This document shows positions 53,600 to 64,000 of a stretch of DNA of 64,000 bases, one piece after another. The stretch spans positions 16,339,387 to 16,403,386 of the forward strand of contig CM034392.1 of NCBI GenBank assembly GCA_019925095.2, read 5' to 3'. The notes under the pieces were generated by a model. It searched no databases, had not been told where the DNA came from, and was given only the letters and a program-made list of their open reading frames with translations. Source of the stretch: Dendrolimus kikuchii (lineage: Eukaryota; Arthropoda; Insecta; Lepidoptera; Lasiocampidae). Within the stretch, counting starts at the first letter, position 1; every line of letters starts with the position of its first letter. The position numbers and the translations under genes were made by a program.

Positions 53600-55555
53600 A
53601 CATTAAGCAAGTAAAATTAGAGATATTTATACACTATGCACGTTGACCAAATAGATATAAAAAAGGTGAATCAATCTATTTCTACCAGACCATTAGGTTT
53701 TCAGTAGACTTTCTATGGTGTTGTGGGTCTAGATTGGTTATATACCTTTTAAGTTTATGTGTTATATTTAGTATAACATATTCCCAACCCACAAATATCC
53801 CACAGTTGAATTTAACACTCGCCATTACAAAGAATTGAATGGTACACATACTAAAGTGTCCATGATGGGTTGGCTGGATTCATATGTCGCTAATGTCGTT
53901 GTATAGGTTTCCTCATCGTATTTTCGATCACCATCAGCAAATGATAATGTTAATATAGTTAGTCAGTCAAGCTAAGAAAAAGTACTACACGATGCATGCC
54001 CCATATTCAAAATTTAAAGTCACCGTATCTAATAACTTTTAAACAAATATCACTATGAAATGATGCGTCCGCACAATATGCACACCAGAACCGTAACACA
54101 CTCTCCAGATTGCTTTAGGATGTCCATACGCTCAAAGTCACGTTCGCAACTTACGACTTATAATGTGCCCACTTCAATGGACTTTTCTTATCCAGATCCG
54201 TTGCAAGCCACACCCATCAGTCGCGTCCGTCAATCGCGACTTATAATAAGCACACACCTTTATCCATCGACTTTGCTAACCTGGATTCGGTATTCTACTT
54301 TAAAGACTCGAGGCATTAATGATAAAATACAATATAAGTTGTGTTTATTTCATTGTACTAGTTTATATTTTATGCTTTGATTTGAGTGGAAATGTAGTAT
54401 ATTATATCGTTAAGTTGTAAATTTCTATTAAAACTTATGTAGGAGAAGGAATATTCATTTTGCCACATATTTTTTTTATTCAAGGAGACATTGAATATGA
54501 CAATATTTGTATTCAATAATTTCAAGATTAAACTTGATTATTTTTGAATTGACTCGATTTTAAAGCCACCTGAAGCTACATATTATTTAAAAAAATAATA
54601 AGACCGTGAAGGATTTAGTGTGCACAAATCTTTATATATTTTGTTAAATTGGCTGCACTGTCAAAGCGTCGTTTTCGAATTTTGAATCAAAAATAACTGT
54701 ATGTACTGTCTACTAATTTGTAGTTGTAGTTTGCAAAGAGTACATTGAATATTTGTACAAGAAATCTGAAACGTACTAACGTACCTAACTCCAATATCGC
54801 TTGGATAATTTGTTATATTGTTCTTTAATTTAAGGTATCGCCAGTATGTCGTTATTATATCATATATTCTGATAATTCTGTTATAGTTATTTTCTAATGC
54901 ATGAATGTCAGTACTATTTCCTAATAATTGGTGTTTGCTAATCAATTACAGAATAATAGCCTATAAGGGTACAAAATAATTTACAATAAAGAATCGAGGT
55001 AAGTGTATATTACATTTTCAAACTGTTATTTATTTCTTTCTAAAATGTTTATAAAGGCTACATAGGTGATCATATAATTAAATCATAAATGTGTCAATGT
55101 ATAATATAATGTGCATATTTTGTTTCTTTGGTTATAGTCAAAATTTTCCATATTCTGCAGAAATGTATCTAAAATAAAAACACTCATCCATCACCCTAAT
55201 CAATATACGATTAGTAACTAGTAACCATAATATATCAAGACATTTTTTATTTATTACATTCTATTTTACCAAATTACACTAATTTTAATCATTATACATT
55301 TAAAAAGCTACTAAAACGAAATGCCACTATTTTAGTCACTAAAAAAGGTAAATTTTATGTTCTGTATTGACTCTGGGCAATAAACATCAGTCACCCCTGT
55401 TAGGTTACACAGGACAGTCTTCTAATTTGGGTTCCATGCATGGACTGTATAGTAATGCCAACTCAGCATTATATATATGCAACTTTTGCTTAAACTGTAT
55501 ACCTATATTTTTACAAAGTAAATAAATATGTTTATTTTATTTTATTTATGAAATT
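53600..55555. other. Upstream of the kinesin gene, no supported gene
   Basis: AT-rich. It ends in the polypyrimidine tract and AG that precede the kinesin ATG, so at least part is likely intron or 5' UTR of that gene. No earlier exon was identified. Confidence 0.45.
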
Positions 55556-55560
55556 TTCAG
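55549..55560 (+). promoter_or_regulatory. Splice acceptor before the kinesin ATG
   Basis: The sequence TATGAAATTTTCAG ends directly at the ATG codon, a good insect 3' splice site. It implies an intron in the 5' UTR or a further upstream exon. Confidence 0.65.
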
Positions 55561-57465
55561 ATGAATCGTAAGACAAGACTCCCAATTATAAACTCGAAAG
55601 AAAACAGAGCTGGTCTTTGTAATAGGCAACCTACAACAAGAAATGCTGTCAACATTCTGAGTGATGATGAGAAAAGAAGTTTAATACTAAACCACACTAA
55701 ACCAATACGTCCTGGAGCTAATTCAAATGTAGCAGCATCAAGTATTGCACCTGCGCCACGGCTCAAAAGATCAGCAACAGCTCCGACAACTATTAATGTT
55801 CCTACAAAAGTATGCAAGGTAGACAAAAAAGTTGCTCCAAAAATTCCACCATATGACTACAAAGCTAGATTTAATGATTTGCTAGAGAAACATAAGGTAA
55901 TGAAGTCTGAATTAATTGATCTGAAAGACAAGCATGTAGAGGTGTCAGATGACTATGAAAAAATTAAAGGAACAATACAAAGTTGCACCTCTGAAAAAGA
56001 TATTTTAAAAGAAAAGCTATTGAACACTCTTAATGATTTAAAAGAAAAAGTATCAGAGTTTAACAGAATTAAAACTGACTATGATATACAAAAACATGAG
56101 AACGAAGAACTCCAAAGAAAAGCAAAGTTATTGGAAGACATTACAATCAATCTGAAACAAAAATCTTTAGAATTAGATAAAGTTAAATCTGATTATGATG
56201 AATTATATAGACACCATAACAGTCTCAAAGAAGAGACCGAAGCTTTGAGAGCTCTAACACATAATTTAAAAAAAATATCAATTGAGTATGATAAATTAAA
56301 ACTTGACTATAAAGAAGCTCAAGATTTCATTCTGAAGTACAAAACTGAAGCAGAGGCTTTACAAAATATTTTGGCAAATATGTATAAAGAACAAAGAGAC
56401 TTAAGAAATACCATTCAAGATTTGAAAGGTAATATTAGAGTCTATTGCAGGGTACGTCCACCACTGGAGAGTGAAGCATCTAAACCACTATTCAACTTGA
56501 ATGTCCTTGATGCATGTTCAATTGAAGTTGAAAAGTTTGAATTGAATTTAAATTCAGCTAGGAAAGGCAAGTCTCTTCATTCTTTCTCATTTGATGGTAT
56601 ATTCACTCCTCATGCATCACAGGAAGATGTCTTTGCTGAAGTGTCATCTATGGTCCAGTCAGCTTTGGATGGCTACAATGTGTGCATATTTGCCTATGGT
56701 CAGACAGGCTCTGGCAAGACCTACACTATGGAAGGAGGTTGTGGCACAGAACAGTATGGTATTATACCCCGTGCTTTTAACATGATATTCACATGTATGG
56801 AAGATTTAAAAAGGATGGGGTGGGAGCTTAGTATCAAAGCATCTTTTCTGGAAATATACAATGAAGTAATTTATGACTTACTTAATTCTTGTAAAGATCA
56901 AGAAAATCATGAAATTAAAATGGTTAATTCTAAAGGTAATGATGTGTACGTATCAAATTTGAAGGAGGAAGAGGTAAAGAGCTCACATGATTTTATCAGG
57001 CTGATGATATTTGCCCAACGTAACAGACAAACTGCAGCCACAATTAATAACGAACGCAGTTCCAGGTCTCACTCTGTTGCACAAATAAAAATATCCGCTG
57101 TTAATGAAAAACGTAAGGAAAGATATACAAGCAATCTGAATTTGGTGGACTTGGCTGGTTCAGAGAGTGGCAAAACTACACAGAGAATGGATGAAACCAA
57201 ACATATAAATAGATCACTGTCAGAATTGTCCAAAGTGATACTGTCTTTGCAAACCAACCAATCTCACATCCCATACAGGAACTCCAAACTCACCCATTTA
57301 TTGATGCCCAGTTTGGGTGGAAATTCAAAAACTCTTATGTTGGTCAATATAAATCAATTTGATGAATGTTTCAGTGAGACTCTAAATTCTTTAAGATTTG
57401 CCACTAAAGTAAATAATTGTCGCATAGTCAAGGCAAAGAAAAACTTATCAATGTATGACATATAA
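55561..57465 (+). CDS. ncd: Kinesin-14 (Ncd/KIFC1-like) C-terminal motor protein
   Basis: 634 residues in one uninterrupted frame. Residues 1-95 form a basic, Ser/Pro/Ala-rich head, the region that binds microtubules in this family. About 96-285 is a Lys/Glu-rich coiled coil for dimerisation. The neck reads NTIQDLKGNIRVYCRVRP, the kinesin-14 junction. The motor (291 to ~625) has P-loop GQTGSGKT (380-387), switch I NNERSSRSHS (496-505) and switch II DLAGSE (530-535). A C-terminal motor with this neck defines minus-end-directed kinesin-14, which focuses spindle poles in mitosis and meiosis. Length is close to fly Ncd (about 700). The Met was chosen because MNRKTRLPIINSKEN is a normal family start and follows a splice acceptor. 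No introns interrupt the coding part, which is unusual for such a long animal gene. Assignment is firm; the ncd symbol rests on the neck and length. Confidence 0.93.
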   Translation: MNRKTRLPIINSKENRAGLCNRQPTTRNAVNILSDDEKRSLILNHTKPIRPGANSNVAASSIAPAPRLKRSATAPTTINVPTKVCKVDKKVAPKIPPYDYKARFNDLLEKHKVMKSELIDLKDKHVEVSDDYEKIKGTIQSCTSEKDILKEKLLNTLNDLKEKVSEFNRIKTDYDIQKHENEELQRKAKLLEDITINLKQKSLELDKVKSDYDELYRHHNSLKEETEALRALTHNLKKISIEYDKLKLDYKEAQDFILKYKTEAEALQNILANMYKEQRDLRNTIQDLKGNIRVYCRVRPPLESEASKPLFNLNVLDACSIEVEKFELNLNSARKGKSLHSFSFDGIFTPHASQEDVFAEVSSMVQSALDGYNVCIFAYGQTGSGKTYTMEGGCGTEQYGIIPRAFNMIFTCMEDLKRMGWELSIKASFLEIYNEVIYDLLNSCKDQENHEIKMVNSKGNDVYVSNLKEEEVKSSHDFIRLMIFAQRNRQTAATINNERSSRSHSVAQIKISAVNEKRKERYTSNLNLVDLAGSESGKTTQRMDETKHINRSLSELSKVILSLQTNQSHIPYRNSKLTHLLMPSLGGNSKTLMLVNINQFDECFSETLNSLRFATKVNNCRIVKAKKNLSMYDI

Positions 57466-58220
57466 TATAACTTTGTATATTAGTTATTTAGTATCTTTTC
57501 TTTCTATTACCCTTTGACTGCATCTGGGGTGTTGTTATAGCTATTGAATAATGCCGTTAATGAATAGATACATTAATAGTAATAATGTGATTCACAATTA
57601 ATAACAATATAGCATCACAAAATTCTAATGTTTGCAACATCTGGGATAATGTTAGTGTTAGTGACTATGTCATAGATGTGGCTACGTGCTTGATGTGTTA
57701 TTTGTGATGTGACTTTGTTATTAATAGATACTGACGTGAAACATTTACAGATAGCATATGTATGCTCATACATCAGTGTAGCTACATACTATGCTAATAA
57801 AAGTAGAATAAAGTAACATAAAGTATTTTGTACGAGCGTACTAACTTAAGACGTCATAAATAGGCACAGTAAAAATAGTCAACTAGCATATTATGCTTTG
57901 AAATTATATTTATTTCGATATATTCGATCTATGATTTTATTTTCATTTAATAATTGAGGCTAACATGTTATTTTAAAGCCTGTTCTTTTATATGTAAAAA
58001 TGTTAGAATTTATTATAACGTGTATCCCTAGTATATAAAACACTGGAAATGTATTTCACTTCTTTTGAAACTTGGGTTATAAAATTGTTACATTTATTAT
58101 GATTGCACTTTAATTAACGGTTTTTAAATGTGAATTGACTTTTATTCTGAAGTTACGGTCACTTTCAAATGTTTATGTTTATTGACTTTGTGGAGTGACA
58201 AGCAAAATCTATTTTTTTTT
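57466..58220 (+). other. Kinesin 3' UTR and downstream
   Basis: AATAAA signals at 57,796-57,801 and 57,807-57,812 lie about 335 bp past the stop and are plausible polyadenylation signals. The rest is AT-rich, with no gene. Confidence 0.5.
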
Positions 58221-58224
58221 TATT

Positions 58225-58300
58225 TGAAACAAGCAGATGGCACCCAGCTTATGGAAAATGGTTACCGTCGCCTGTAGACGTTTGAGACGTTGTAGCTAAT
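58225..58300 (-). repeat. Tail fragment of the SINE-like repeat
   Basis: On the plus strand, T-run, GCAGATGGCACCCAGCTTAT, then ATGGTTACCGTCGCCTGTAG, the inverse of the usual tail with several changes. Confidence 0.6.
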
Positions 58301-58304
58301 CATT

Positions 58305-59680
58305 AACAGGATGTTGTTTTTTAACGCTATAAACAAAACTTATTTGACCACAGTGGATGTAGCAAGAACATAACGAAAATGTATTGATAAAATGCTATTT
58401 GTATTATGTTGCCTTGTATAAAGTTTGCGATTGAAGTGTCTACTTTCGTTACCCAAACTACACATTGACATTGTCTATTTTGTTATTTAGATACAGCACC
58501 CTAAAAGGCATTTAAATTTAAGTACCTTATATTACTAAAACCTATTCAATGAATCTTGTTTGATTTTTATGGTACGAAAATCCCTACCTCATAGTCCAAA
58601 GGTTAGAGTGGAGGGAGATGACACACTTCTTAAGACTGGAAGCGAATAGAAATGCCCCGACCTATTATTGGTTTAAGTATAAAAATGTTACATTTTATGT
58701 ATGGCGGATAACACATTTTCCCGATTTCATTGCACCATTGTGTAGTTTAAAAACATCTCAAATTTCATTTATATAGACCTAGATGTTTTTGATAAAAATG
58801 ACATTGGCAAAATCGACGCCTAAGGCGTTGGCGCCGCTAACAACAAGAATAGAACAAACTAACTTGCACAGAGAAATGAATGGACGGCCGGAGTTATACT
58901 ATATATTTTAATTAGTATATTTAGGTATTTAGATCAACACAAAAAAACTAATTCGATTTTATAGCTAGTAGTTGTTTAATACATATGATTTTGTTATTAT
59001 CGTTATTGTCTTACTACCACACTCGGAGTCATAATGGTCCTTTTTAATAAAACTTAATTAGCTTTAAAAGTCGACGATTCTAATTTTTTTGTCTTAAGTT
59101 TGTATGTAACTCATGGCTATAAAACCGGTTGTTAATATATTGTTCTTTCAAGTTATTCTTTAATCAATAGATTTTTTAGATTTTTATAAATAATTTACTA
59201 AAATAATATTGTATATAAGAGTCGTTTCCGTTCCGTTCCGTCGTTACCTTTTATTATTGGGTATGAAATATCAATAAAAAAATAATGATTCTTTAAGCTC
59301 TTCGAGTGTTGTAGTGATTAAAATTAAGTATCTATATATTTTATATTGAATTAAAACTTGCATTTTATTTGCTTTTCTTGACTTCTTATTTCGTGGGAAC
59401 CTTGAATTTTTTTAGTAACCATGTTATGTAAAATATAATTTTGTATAATTAATATTAAATTAATTATAAATATGCACAACATTTGTTTGATTTGGATATT
59501 GTATGTATTTATTAAGAATAAGATACAGTTAGTTCATAATTTCCTGTAGTAAGCCATATAGAATTTAAAACATTTGGTATACCTTGTGAAATAAAACAAG
59601 TGTTAAGAAAATCTAAATTCATTTATTTTAATAATTACGAATAAGGACTAGAAAATATTAAGCGAAATGTCGCATTTCTC
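58305..59680. other. Intergenic, no feature seen
   Basis: AT-rich spacer between the kinesin and IP3K 3' ends. It probably contains the IP3K 3' UTR near 59,600-59,820. Confidence 0.5.
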
Positions 59681-59821
59681 ATTCACATGCACAAGACGCA
59701 GTCTGTTGTGTACATCTCCGTTTGTCGCGGCGCACGCGACAAGTGGCACAAGGGCACGGGGGCCAAGCGAACGGTAGCAGCGGCCGTGGTGGCGAGTCCA
59801 GGGTCCTCTCGCCGCTCACGT

Positions 59822-60754
59822 TCAACGCGACACGTCTGGCTCCGTCGCGGCTTCCTCGCTCTGCGCGGGTAGCTTCGCTGTCTCAATGGTATGTATCAGT
59901 CTGTCTAACCCGTACAGGAAACCTTCCTCGTGATTACCCTGTTGCCAAGGCGCACGGTGATTCACTTGGGAGCCCTCTGGAAGGCGTCTCGTTTTTGCGA
60001 AATCTATAAGCCAAGCTCCAACACGTTCATCGTCGTAAATAATAAATATACTGCTGCCGACGATTTCATGGCTCTTGAAGAATTCGGAGCGCTCGAAGAG
60101 ATCTCTGATTTCACGCAAGCGGGTTGCAATAGCGCGGCGGGCACGTTCATCCTTGCCAAGGAAGCGCGCTACAGTGGCAGCTAATTGTTTCGGCTCACGC
60201 ACTTTCTGCAGATCGGTGAGCGGTGGCTGACCTGGAAGTTTAACAGCTTCGATGCGAAAGCCCTGTTCAGCTGAAGAGGACTGTTGTTCACGGAACTGCA
60301 TGTAACGTAATTTAGTAACGGCGCGTGCGGCGTGTTCACATTCCGTGGGTGCATTAGGGTCGAGACGCACCATCTTCTCATACAGATCTGATCGAGCATG
60401 AGCGTTACTGACTTCATCTTCTAAGAAGGTGCGGGTTCCCATCTTCACGTCCATTACATGGGGATTCCGGAATCCATGCAGCAAATCTTGTAGTTCAATG
60501 AAACGTTCGCCACTGTATTCCAGTTCACGATAATAACGAGGAATGACTCCGCGCATATGGGGACATGCGGCGAGGGCTTCGTAGGTATCGCGTTCGGGAT
60601 TGTGCGCAGGGTGATCGCCGGCGGCGCGGCGTTTCCAGACGGTGCCCGGACCGGCGGGTGCCAGGGAGCCCGGATGTCCCGCTAATTGGAACCATTCTGA
60701 CGAGCGCGATTTCAATAGAGCATCTGAAGCAGGTGCTGATAATTCCAACGCATT
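59822..60754 (-). CDS. IP3K: IP3K exon 3 (entire kinase domain)
   Basis: Acceptor TTTGTTGCAG before 60,754; TGA at 59,824-59,822. It encodes 310 residues starting NALELSAPASDALLK and holds all catalytic motifs. It is more GC-rich than its surroundings. Confidence 0.92.
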   Translation of the reverse strand, partial: NALELSAPASDALLKSRSSEWFQLAGHPGSLAPAGPGTVWKRRAAGDHPAHNPERDTYEALAACPHMRGVIPRYYRELEYSGERFIELQDLLHGFRNPHVMDVKMGTRTFLEDEVSNAHARSDLYEKMVRLDPNAPTECEHAARAVTKLRYMQFREQQSSSAEQGFRIEAVKLPGQPPLTDLQKVREPKQLAATVARFLGKDERARRAIATRLREIRDLFERSEFFKSHEIVGSSIFIIYDDERVGAWLIDFAKTRRLPEGSQVNHRAPWQQGNHEEGFLYGLDRLIHTIETAKLPAQSEEAATEPDVSR

Positions 60755-61518
60755 CTGCAACAAAGAGAAATAACCTCATAAATCAAACATGTAAAAAATT
60801 TACAACAAACTTCGTAGATATAGAACTAGGTGTTGCTCGTAGCTTCGCTCGCGTAGATTAAATAAGGTCGTAGTTTTAGCAAATTTTCTACACCTTTTTA
60901 ACCCCCTAGACGCACAGACGCCCTTAAGCTAACCAGAAGCAAGTTTATATAAATTTCATGCTTATTTTGAAAATGAAAGGACCCGCATGCTAATTTTCAT
61001 GGTCCTAGCTCCAGTAGTTTGGCCTGTGCAGTAATATGTCAGTGAGATCAAGTAATTATACAGATCAACATGTAATTAACTCTCAACTCAAATGCCAAAA
61101 ATGTTAGAAACATAATTGTAATCATATAATTATAGGAGCTATCAACTTACAATTGCTAGGAACTTTAGTAGTTCGGAGGGCTGTGCAGATGATGGCGCAG
61201 AGGTCGGTGGAGTGGATTCCGCGGGCACTGCATTGCGTCGCCAACGCTTGAAGAGCACTCCTTCATCTTTGCTACGCCAGCGTTCTTCCTCCTTGCCAGG
61301 CACAGCGACCTATGAACAGCAAAAAAACACCAAATAAGTCACGATTTTACACTTAATTGGAAACACAGTTTCACTTTCACACTAATGCAGAAATCGGGCA
61401 TTACAATTTGATGACGTACCGCTAAAATCTTATTAGCCGCGTAGAGAAGCCCACCGGGGCCGAGGCGGCTGAACACCGATTGACGGGAGACACTATTCAT
61501 CTTACTGGTGACAGTCAT
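59822..61518 (-). CDS. IP3K: Inositol-1,4,5-trisphosphate 3-kinase (whole gene)
   Basis: Three coding exons (61,518-61,420; 61,309-61,151; 60,754-59,822) join in phase 0 to 396 residues. The enzyme phosphorylates Ins(1,4,5)P3 to Ins(1,3,4,5)P4 in the cytoplasm, ending IP3-driven Ca2+ release. The N-terminus MTVTSKMNSVSRQSVF is followed by a GPGGLLYAANKIL stretch and a linker. A SEWFQLAGHPGSL segment sits where calmodulin binds in relatives. The IPK-family catalytic signature P-H-V-M-D-V-K-M-G is at 184-192 (D188, K190). Further blocks are TECEHAARAVTK, the GSSIFIIYDD motif at 319-328 and LIDFAKT (335-341, metal-binding Asp). The end APWQQGNHEEGFLYGLDRLI matches the family C-terminus. One family position differs: AVTKLRYMQ has Leu where relatives have Pro. 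The assignment to IP3-3-kinase rather than IPMK or IP6K is strong. The symbol is generic because insects can have more than one IP3K. Confidence 0.92.
61151..61309 (-). CDS. IP3K: IP3K exon 2
   Basis: Exactly 53 codons between acceptor CATAG and donor ATT|GTAAGT. It encodes VAVPGKEEERWRSKDEG, then VLFKRWRRNAVP and a Ser/Pro linker. Too short to stand out by ORF length, but bounded by clean splice sites in matching phase. Confidence 0.85.
61420..61518 (-). CDS. IP3K: IP3K exon 1 (first coding exon)
   Basis: ATG 61,518 to donor GCG|GTACGT after 61,420, 33 codons. A second Met six codons in (61,500) is also possible. The 5' UTR would run about 80 nt back to the TATA-directed start. Confidence 0.78.
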
Positions 61519-61626
61519 AACGTACGAGTATGTATGTAGAATGCGCGAGCGCAAATGACGATTGTGATAGTAACGCGGACAACGAGCGTGAGCGTGCAAT
61601 TGATGTTAGTGGGAGGGACACGACGG

Positions 61627-61633
61627 TTTTATA
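61627..61633 (-). promoter_or_regulatory. TATA box of IP3K
   Basis: The minus strand reads CTCTATAAAACC, with TATAAAA at 61,633-61,627. A start about 30 nt downstream would fall near 61,600, leaving a ~80-nt leader before the ATG at 61,518. Confidence 0.6.
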
Positions 61634-61650
61634 GAGACCTCGGCTTTCGC

Positions 61651-61659
61651 GTGACGTCG
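61651..61659 (-). promoter_or_regulatory. CRE-like site upstream of IP3K TATA
   Basis: TGACGTCG (near-palindromic CRE core TGACGTC) lies about 20 bp upstream of the TATA box, in a GC-rich patch. Binding is inference. Confidence 0.4.
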
Positions 61660-61739
61660 GCACCGTAGCCCCCCGCTCCGCCTCATGCCTCATGCTCCGC
61701 ATCTGCACCCGCGCACCAGCCCTAACCGCATGCCTACGA

Positions 61740-63295
61740 CCACGACTATTGTTAACGTCTCGGTTTTTCTTAAAAATTTAGTTATTTTTTTGTGTTAGTC
61801 ATCACTAGACGCGTCCATACGGCTTGCCGGAAAAGTAATGAATTATCTATATTCCTACCCAAAGATCTGTATAAGTCCTAATACTCAATTGGAATAATGT
61901 CTAGCAACTTAAACATTACTTATTATTATTTTGCTGGCTCCAAATCTTCAGTGGTACTAACTTAAATTTACAAGTAGGTGGTGGTAATTTTATTTTATTA
62001 CGCTGTTGACAAAAGCAGACTATTGTTCATAATTTAATTATTCTGATAATGAGGACAGCTTTTATCTAGAGAATAACGTTATATTAGTCTAATGTGGTCA
62101 TTAGAAGAACTAAATTTTATTTTTTAAGTTTTATATATTTTAAATCCAGTATCACGAAACCAAATACCTACAGTAGTCTAATAGACCCAGGCATAATTGT
62201 CCTGCTTGTAAGTATTTAGTCTCGAGGGACTGCAGGTGGAATACAGAACTTATACATCAGCTTAATTAGATGGAAAATATTGAAGGTACAATTATAACAA
62301 ATAATTGAATATTTATATATTTAAAAACTATTTAGTCATTATTTTTTAATCACAAATAATATGTTAATACTACGTTATTATAACCTACTGAGAATATTGT
62401 ATTAAACCCACGTATAATCCTTTTAAGACCAGAAATAGAATACACTTAGCCTACGTCACTTTGTGTTATGAGTTAAGCGCCCATAAGGCTGTCATCGTCC
62501 ACGATAGTCAAAGTTACATTAAATATTCTTTATTATAAAACGTCAATAAATTTTTGTTATTACCGGATTCCCATATTCTACTACCTACTATCGATTTATT
62601 TGCCTTACTATACTGGTTAGAATTTGATGTAAATTCTATATGACAAGTAATACTGATCAATTTTCTACCACTGGATAACAAGATATTAAAATCCAATTTA
62701 TATAATGTTCTCCTGTATCCATAATAATGACGCAGCGAGATACCTTAGTTTGTGACGCAATGGGGAGGCACGCATAGTAGGTACCCAAACATTTTGTAAA
62801 AACATGACGCGCTGTTCCAGGCGGGCGCTTCTTTGCGACGCATACTAGGTACTTGTCACACCAAGCAACTTAACCGGAATAATGACGTATATTTAATATT
62901 ATTGTTCCGAATTAACTACGCGCATTGTTTTAACTATAGCTCATTTAGTACAAATTAAATTGTCTTCTCACTAATCTTAATTACATAGTTAATTTGTTAT
63001 TACCGGAAATCATCAACGATCTAGACGTGATTATATAGTGTCATTTAACTGTTTTATTATGGAAAACGGATTCCATGGTTAATAATTTTAGTGAAACTTT
63101 TGTTATAGGCACTTACCATTAACATTAAAAAATCATAAACTTAGGAATGTGAATACATGTTGTCATAGGAAGGTATATCCACTCCCTTTTGGTAATAACT
63201 AATAACATATCGAAAGTATAAGGGTTTCTAGTAAAAGTGAGCCAACACAAAATATGAATTTATGTAGCTACTAGCATATATTTAATTAAGTCATT
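61740..63295. other. Intergenic, no feature seen
   Basis: AT-rich sequence upstream of IP3K with no supported gene or repeat. Confidence 0.5.
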
Positions 63296-63297
63296 GT

Positions 63298-63597
63298 ATC
63301 CGTGCAGAAACGGAGAAAAAGTACAATTTCCTGCGACCGGGCGGCCTGTCGTAAGTGGCGACCAAACAACCCACAGCCAGGTGCTAGGGTATTTGCCCAT
63401 CCGGGTGGCTACCACCCCTTGTCTAGGGTATGCTGCCATAACAACCGTGGGTTTGTTCCAACATTAGTAGCCAGGTTCCAGTCTCCCTTTAGACAGCGGC
63501 AGCACCCATAGTGTTACAAATATCCATAAGCGATGGTAACCGCTTTCCATTAGGTGGACCGTCTGCCTATCGGCTGAACTCGTGCAATAAAATAAAC
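63298..63597 (+). repeat. ~300-bp SINE-like repeat, copy 5
   Basis: Starts ATCCGTGCAGAAACGGAGAA, and ends GTGCAATAAAATAAACC. It is full length with more divergence than copies 1, 3 and 4. Confidence 0.78.
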
Positions 63598-63599
63598 CA

Positions 63600-64000
63600 A
63601 TTTCCATCTTGTTTTTCTGCAAAACTAATTACTTTATATAGATCGGAAATTTTTTTTACATGCAGTAAAGAGTACCAAATGCTTCGTCACGAATAAGGCA
63701 ATTAAGATGATTTTACACATTTATAAAAAATCTTTGGATACCAATTTACTATGCTAATACCTATCATAAGAAATAACGGAATAAGCTCAATTTTAAAATA
63801 CCTACTTGCTTGTATATTAAAACAAAAATAAGATGTATACCTACCAATATTATTTTCTTATTTAAGATTGGTATTACCCGTATCTCATTATCAATTTTTG
63901 TTTGCGAAATATTTTAACAAGCTTGTCTACACGACTGGCGCCTATTCCTATTTGTCTAAGATGTAAAGTACAATGTATGAATAAAACATGATACTTTATA
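63600..64000. other. Intergenic, no feature seen
   Basis: AT-rich, with no feature seen. Confidence 0.5.

Overview
The window looks like a gene-sparse, AT-rich, repeat-laden stretch of an insect nuclear genome, most likely a moth or butterfly. The evidence is three insect-type genes with GT-AG introns, plus a dense mix of R1-, RTE- and CR1-like LINEs, Ty3/gypsy elements, maT (DD37D), mariner and Tc1 transposons, tRNA-derived SINEs and Helentron/HINE-like repeats. No rRNA, complete tRNA gene or CRISPR array was seen. The species assignment is inference.

Layout. Positions 1-17,500 hold no host gene that I can recognise. They contain SINE and MITE pieces, two LINEs (an RLE-type one at 2.3-3.0 kb and a CR1-like one at 5.3-6.4 kb), an RTE 3' half (7.8-8.6 kb), a solo LTR (8.9-9.4 kb), a HINE-like element (11.8-12.7 kb), a ~300-bp SINE-like repeat and an R1-clade LINE (15.3-17.0 kb). 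A complete, apparently young gypsy element (17,622-22,198, minus) follows, with identical LTRs, a 5-bp target duplication and an open 1,365-codon gag-pol. It interrupts a short GC-rich reading frame. Positions 22.7-35.4 kb carry two damaged maT copies, MITEs, a second gypsy element (28,083-31,151, plus) and an apparently intact Tc1 transposase gene (34.3-35.4 kb).

Host genes. (1) A bin3/MEPCE-type 7SK RNA methylphosphate capping enzyme lies on the minus strand in five coding exons from 49,273 to 36,952 (795 aa predicted). Its introns hold a HINE-like element, a hAT-like MITE, a deleted mariner and a SINE. (2) A kinesin-14 (Ncd-like) motor lies on the plus strand at 55,561-57,465 in one uninterrupted coding exon, with a splice acceptor directly before its ATG. 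(3) An inositol-1,4,5-trisphosphate 3-kinase lies on the minus strand in three coding exons from 61,518 to 59,822 (396 aa predicted), with a TATA box upstream. The three genes act in transcription elongation control, spindle mechanics and inositol phosphate signalling respectively, and nothing suggests they are co-regulated.

Most interesting observations. First, the second gypsy element carries, where an ~18-nt primer binding site is expected, a 37-nt exact complement of the 3' half of tRNA-Trp, with weaker similarity reaching the anticodon loop. This is fused directly to the protease-RT linker, and gag and protease are missing. Second, three copies of one HINE-like family each carry a 9-bp-unit minisatellite at the same internal place, but each copy has fixed a different unit. 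Third, the SINE-like 300-bp repeat shares its 3' tail with the CR1-like LINE, suggesting a mobilising partner. I found no clearly new multi-gene system.
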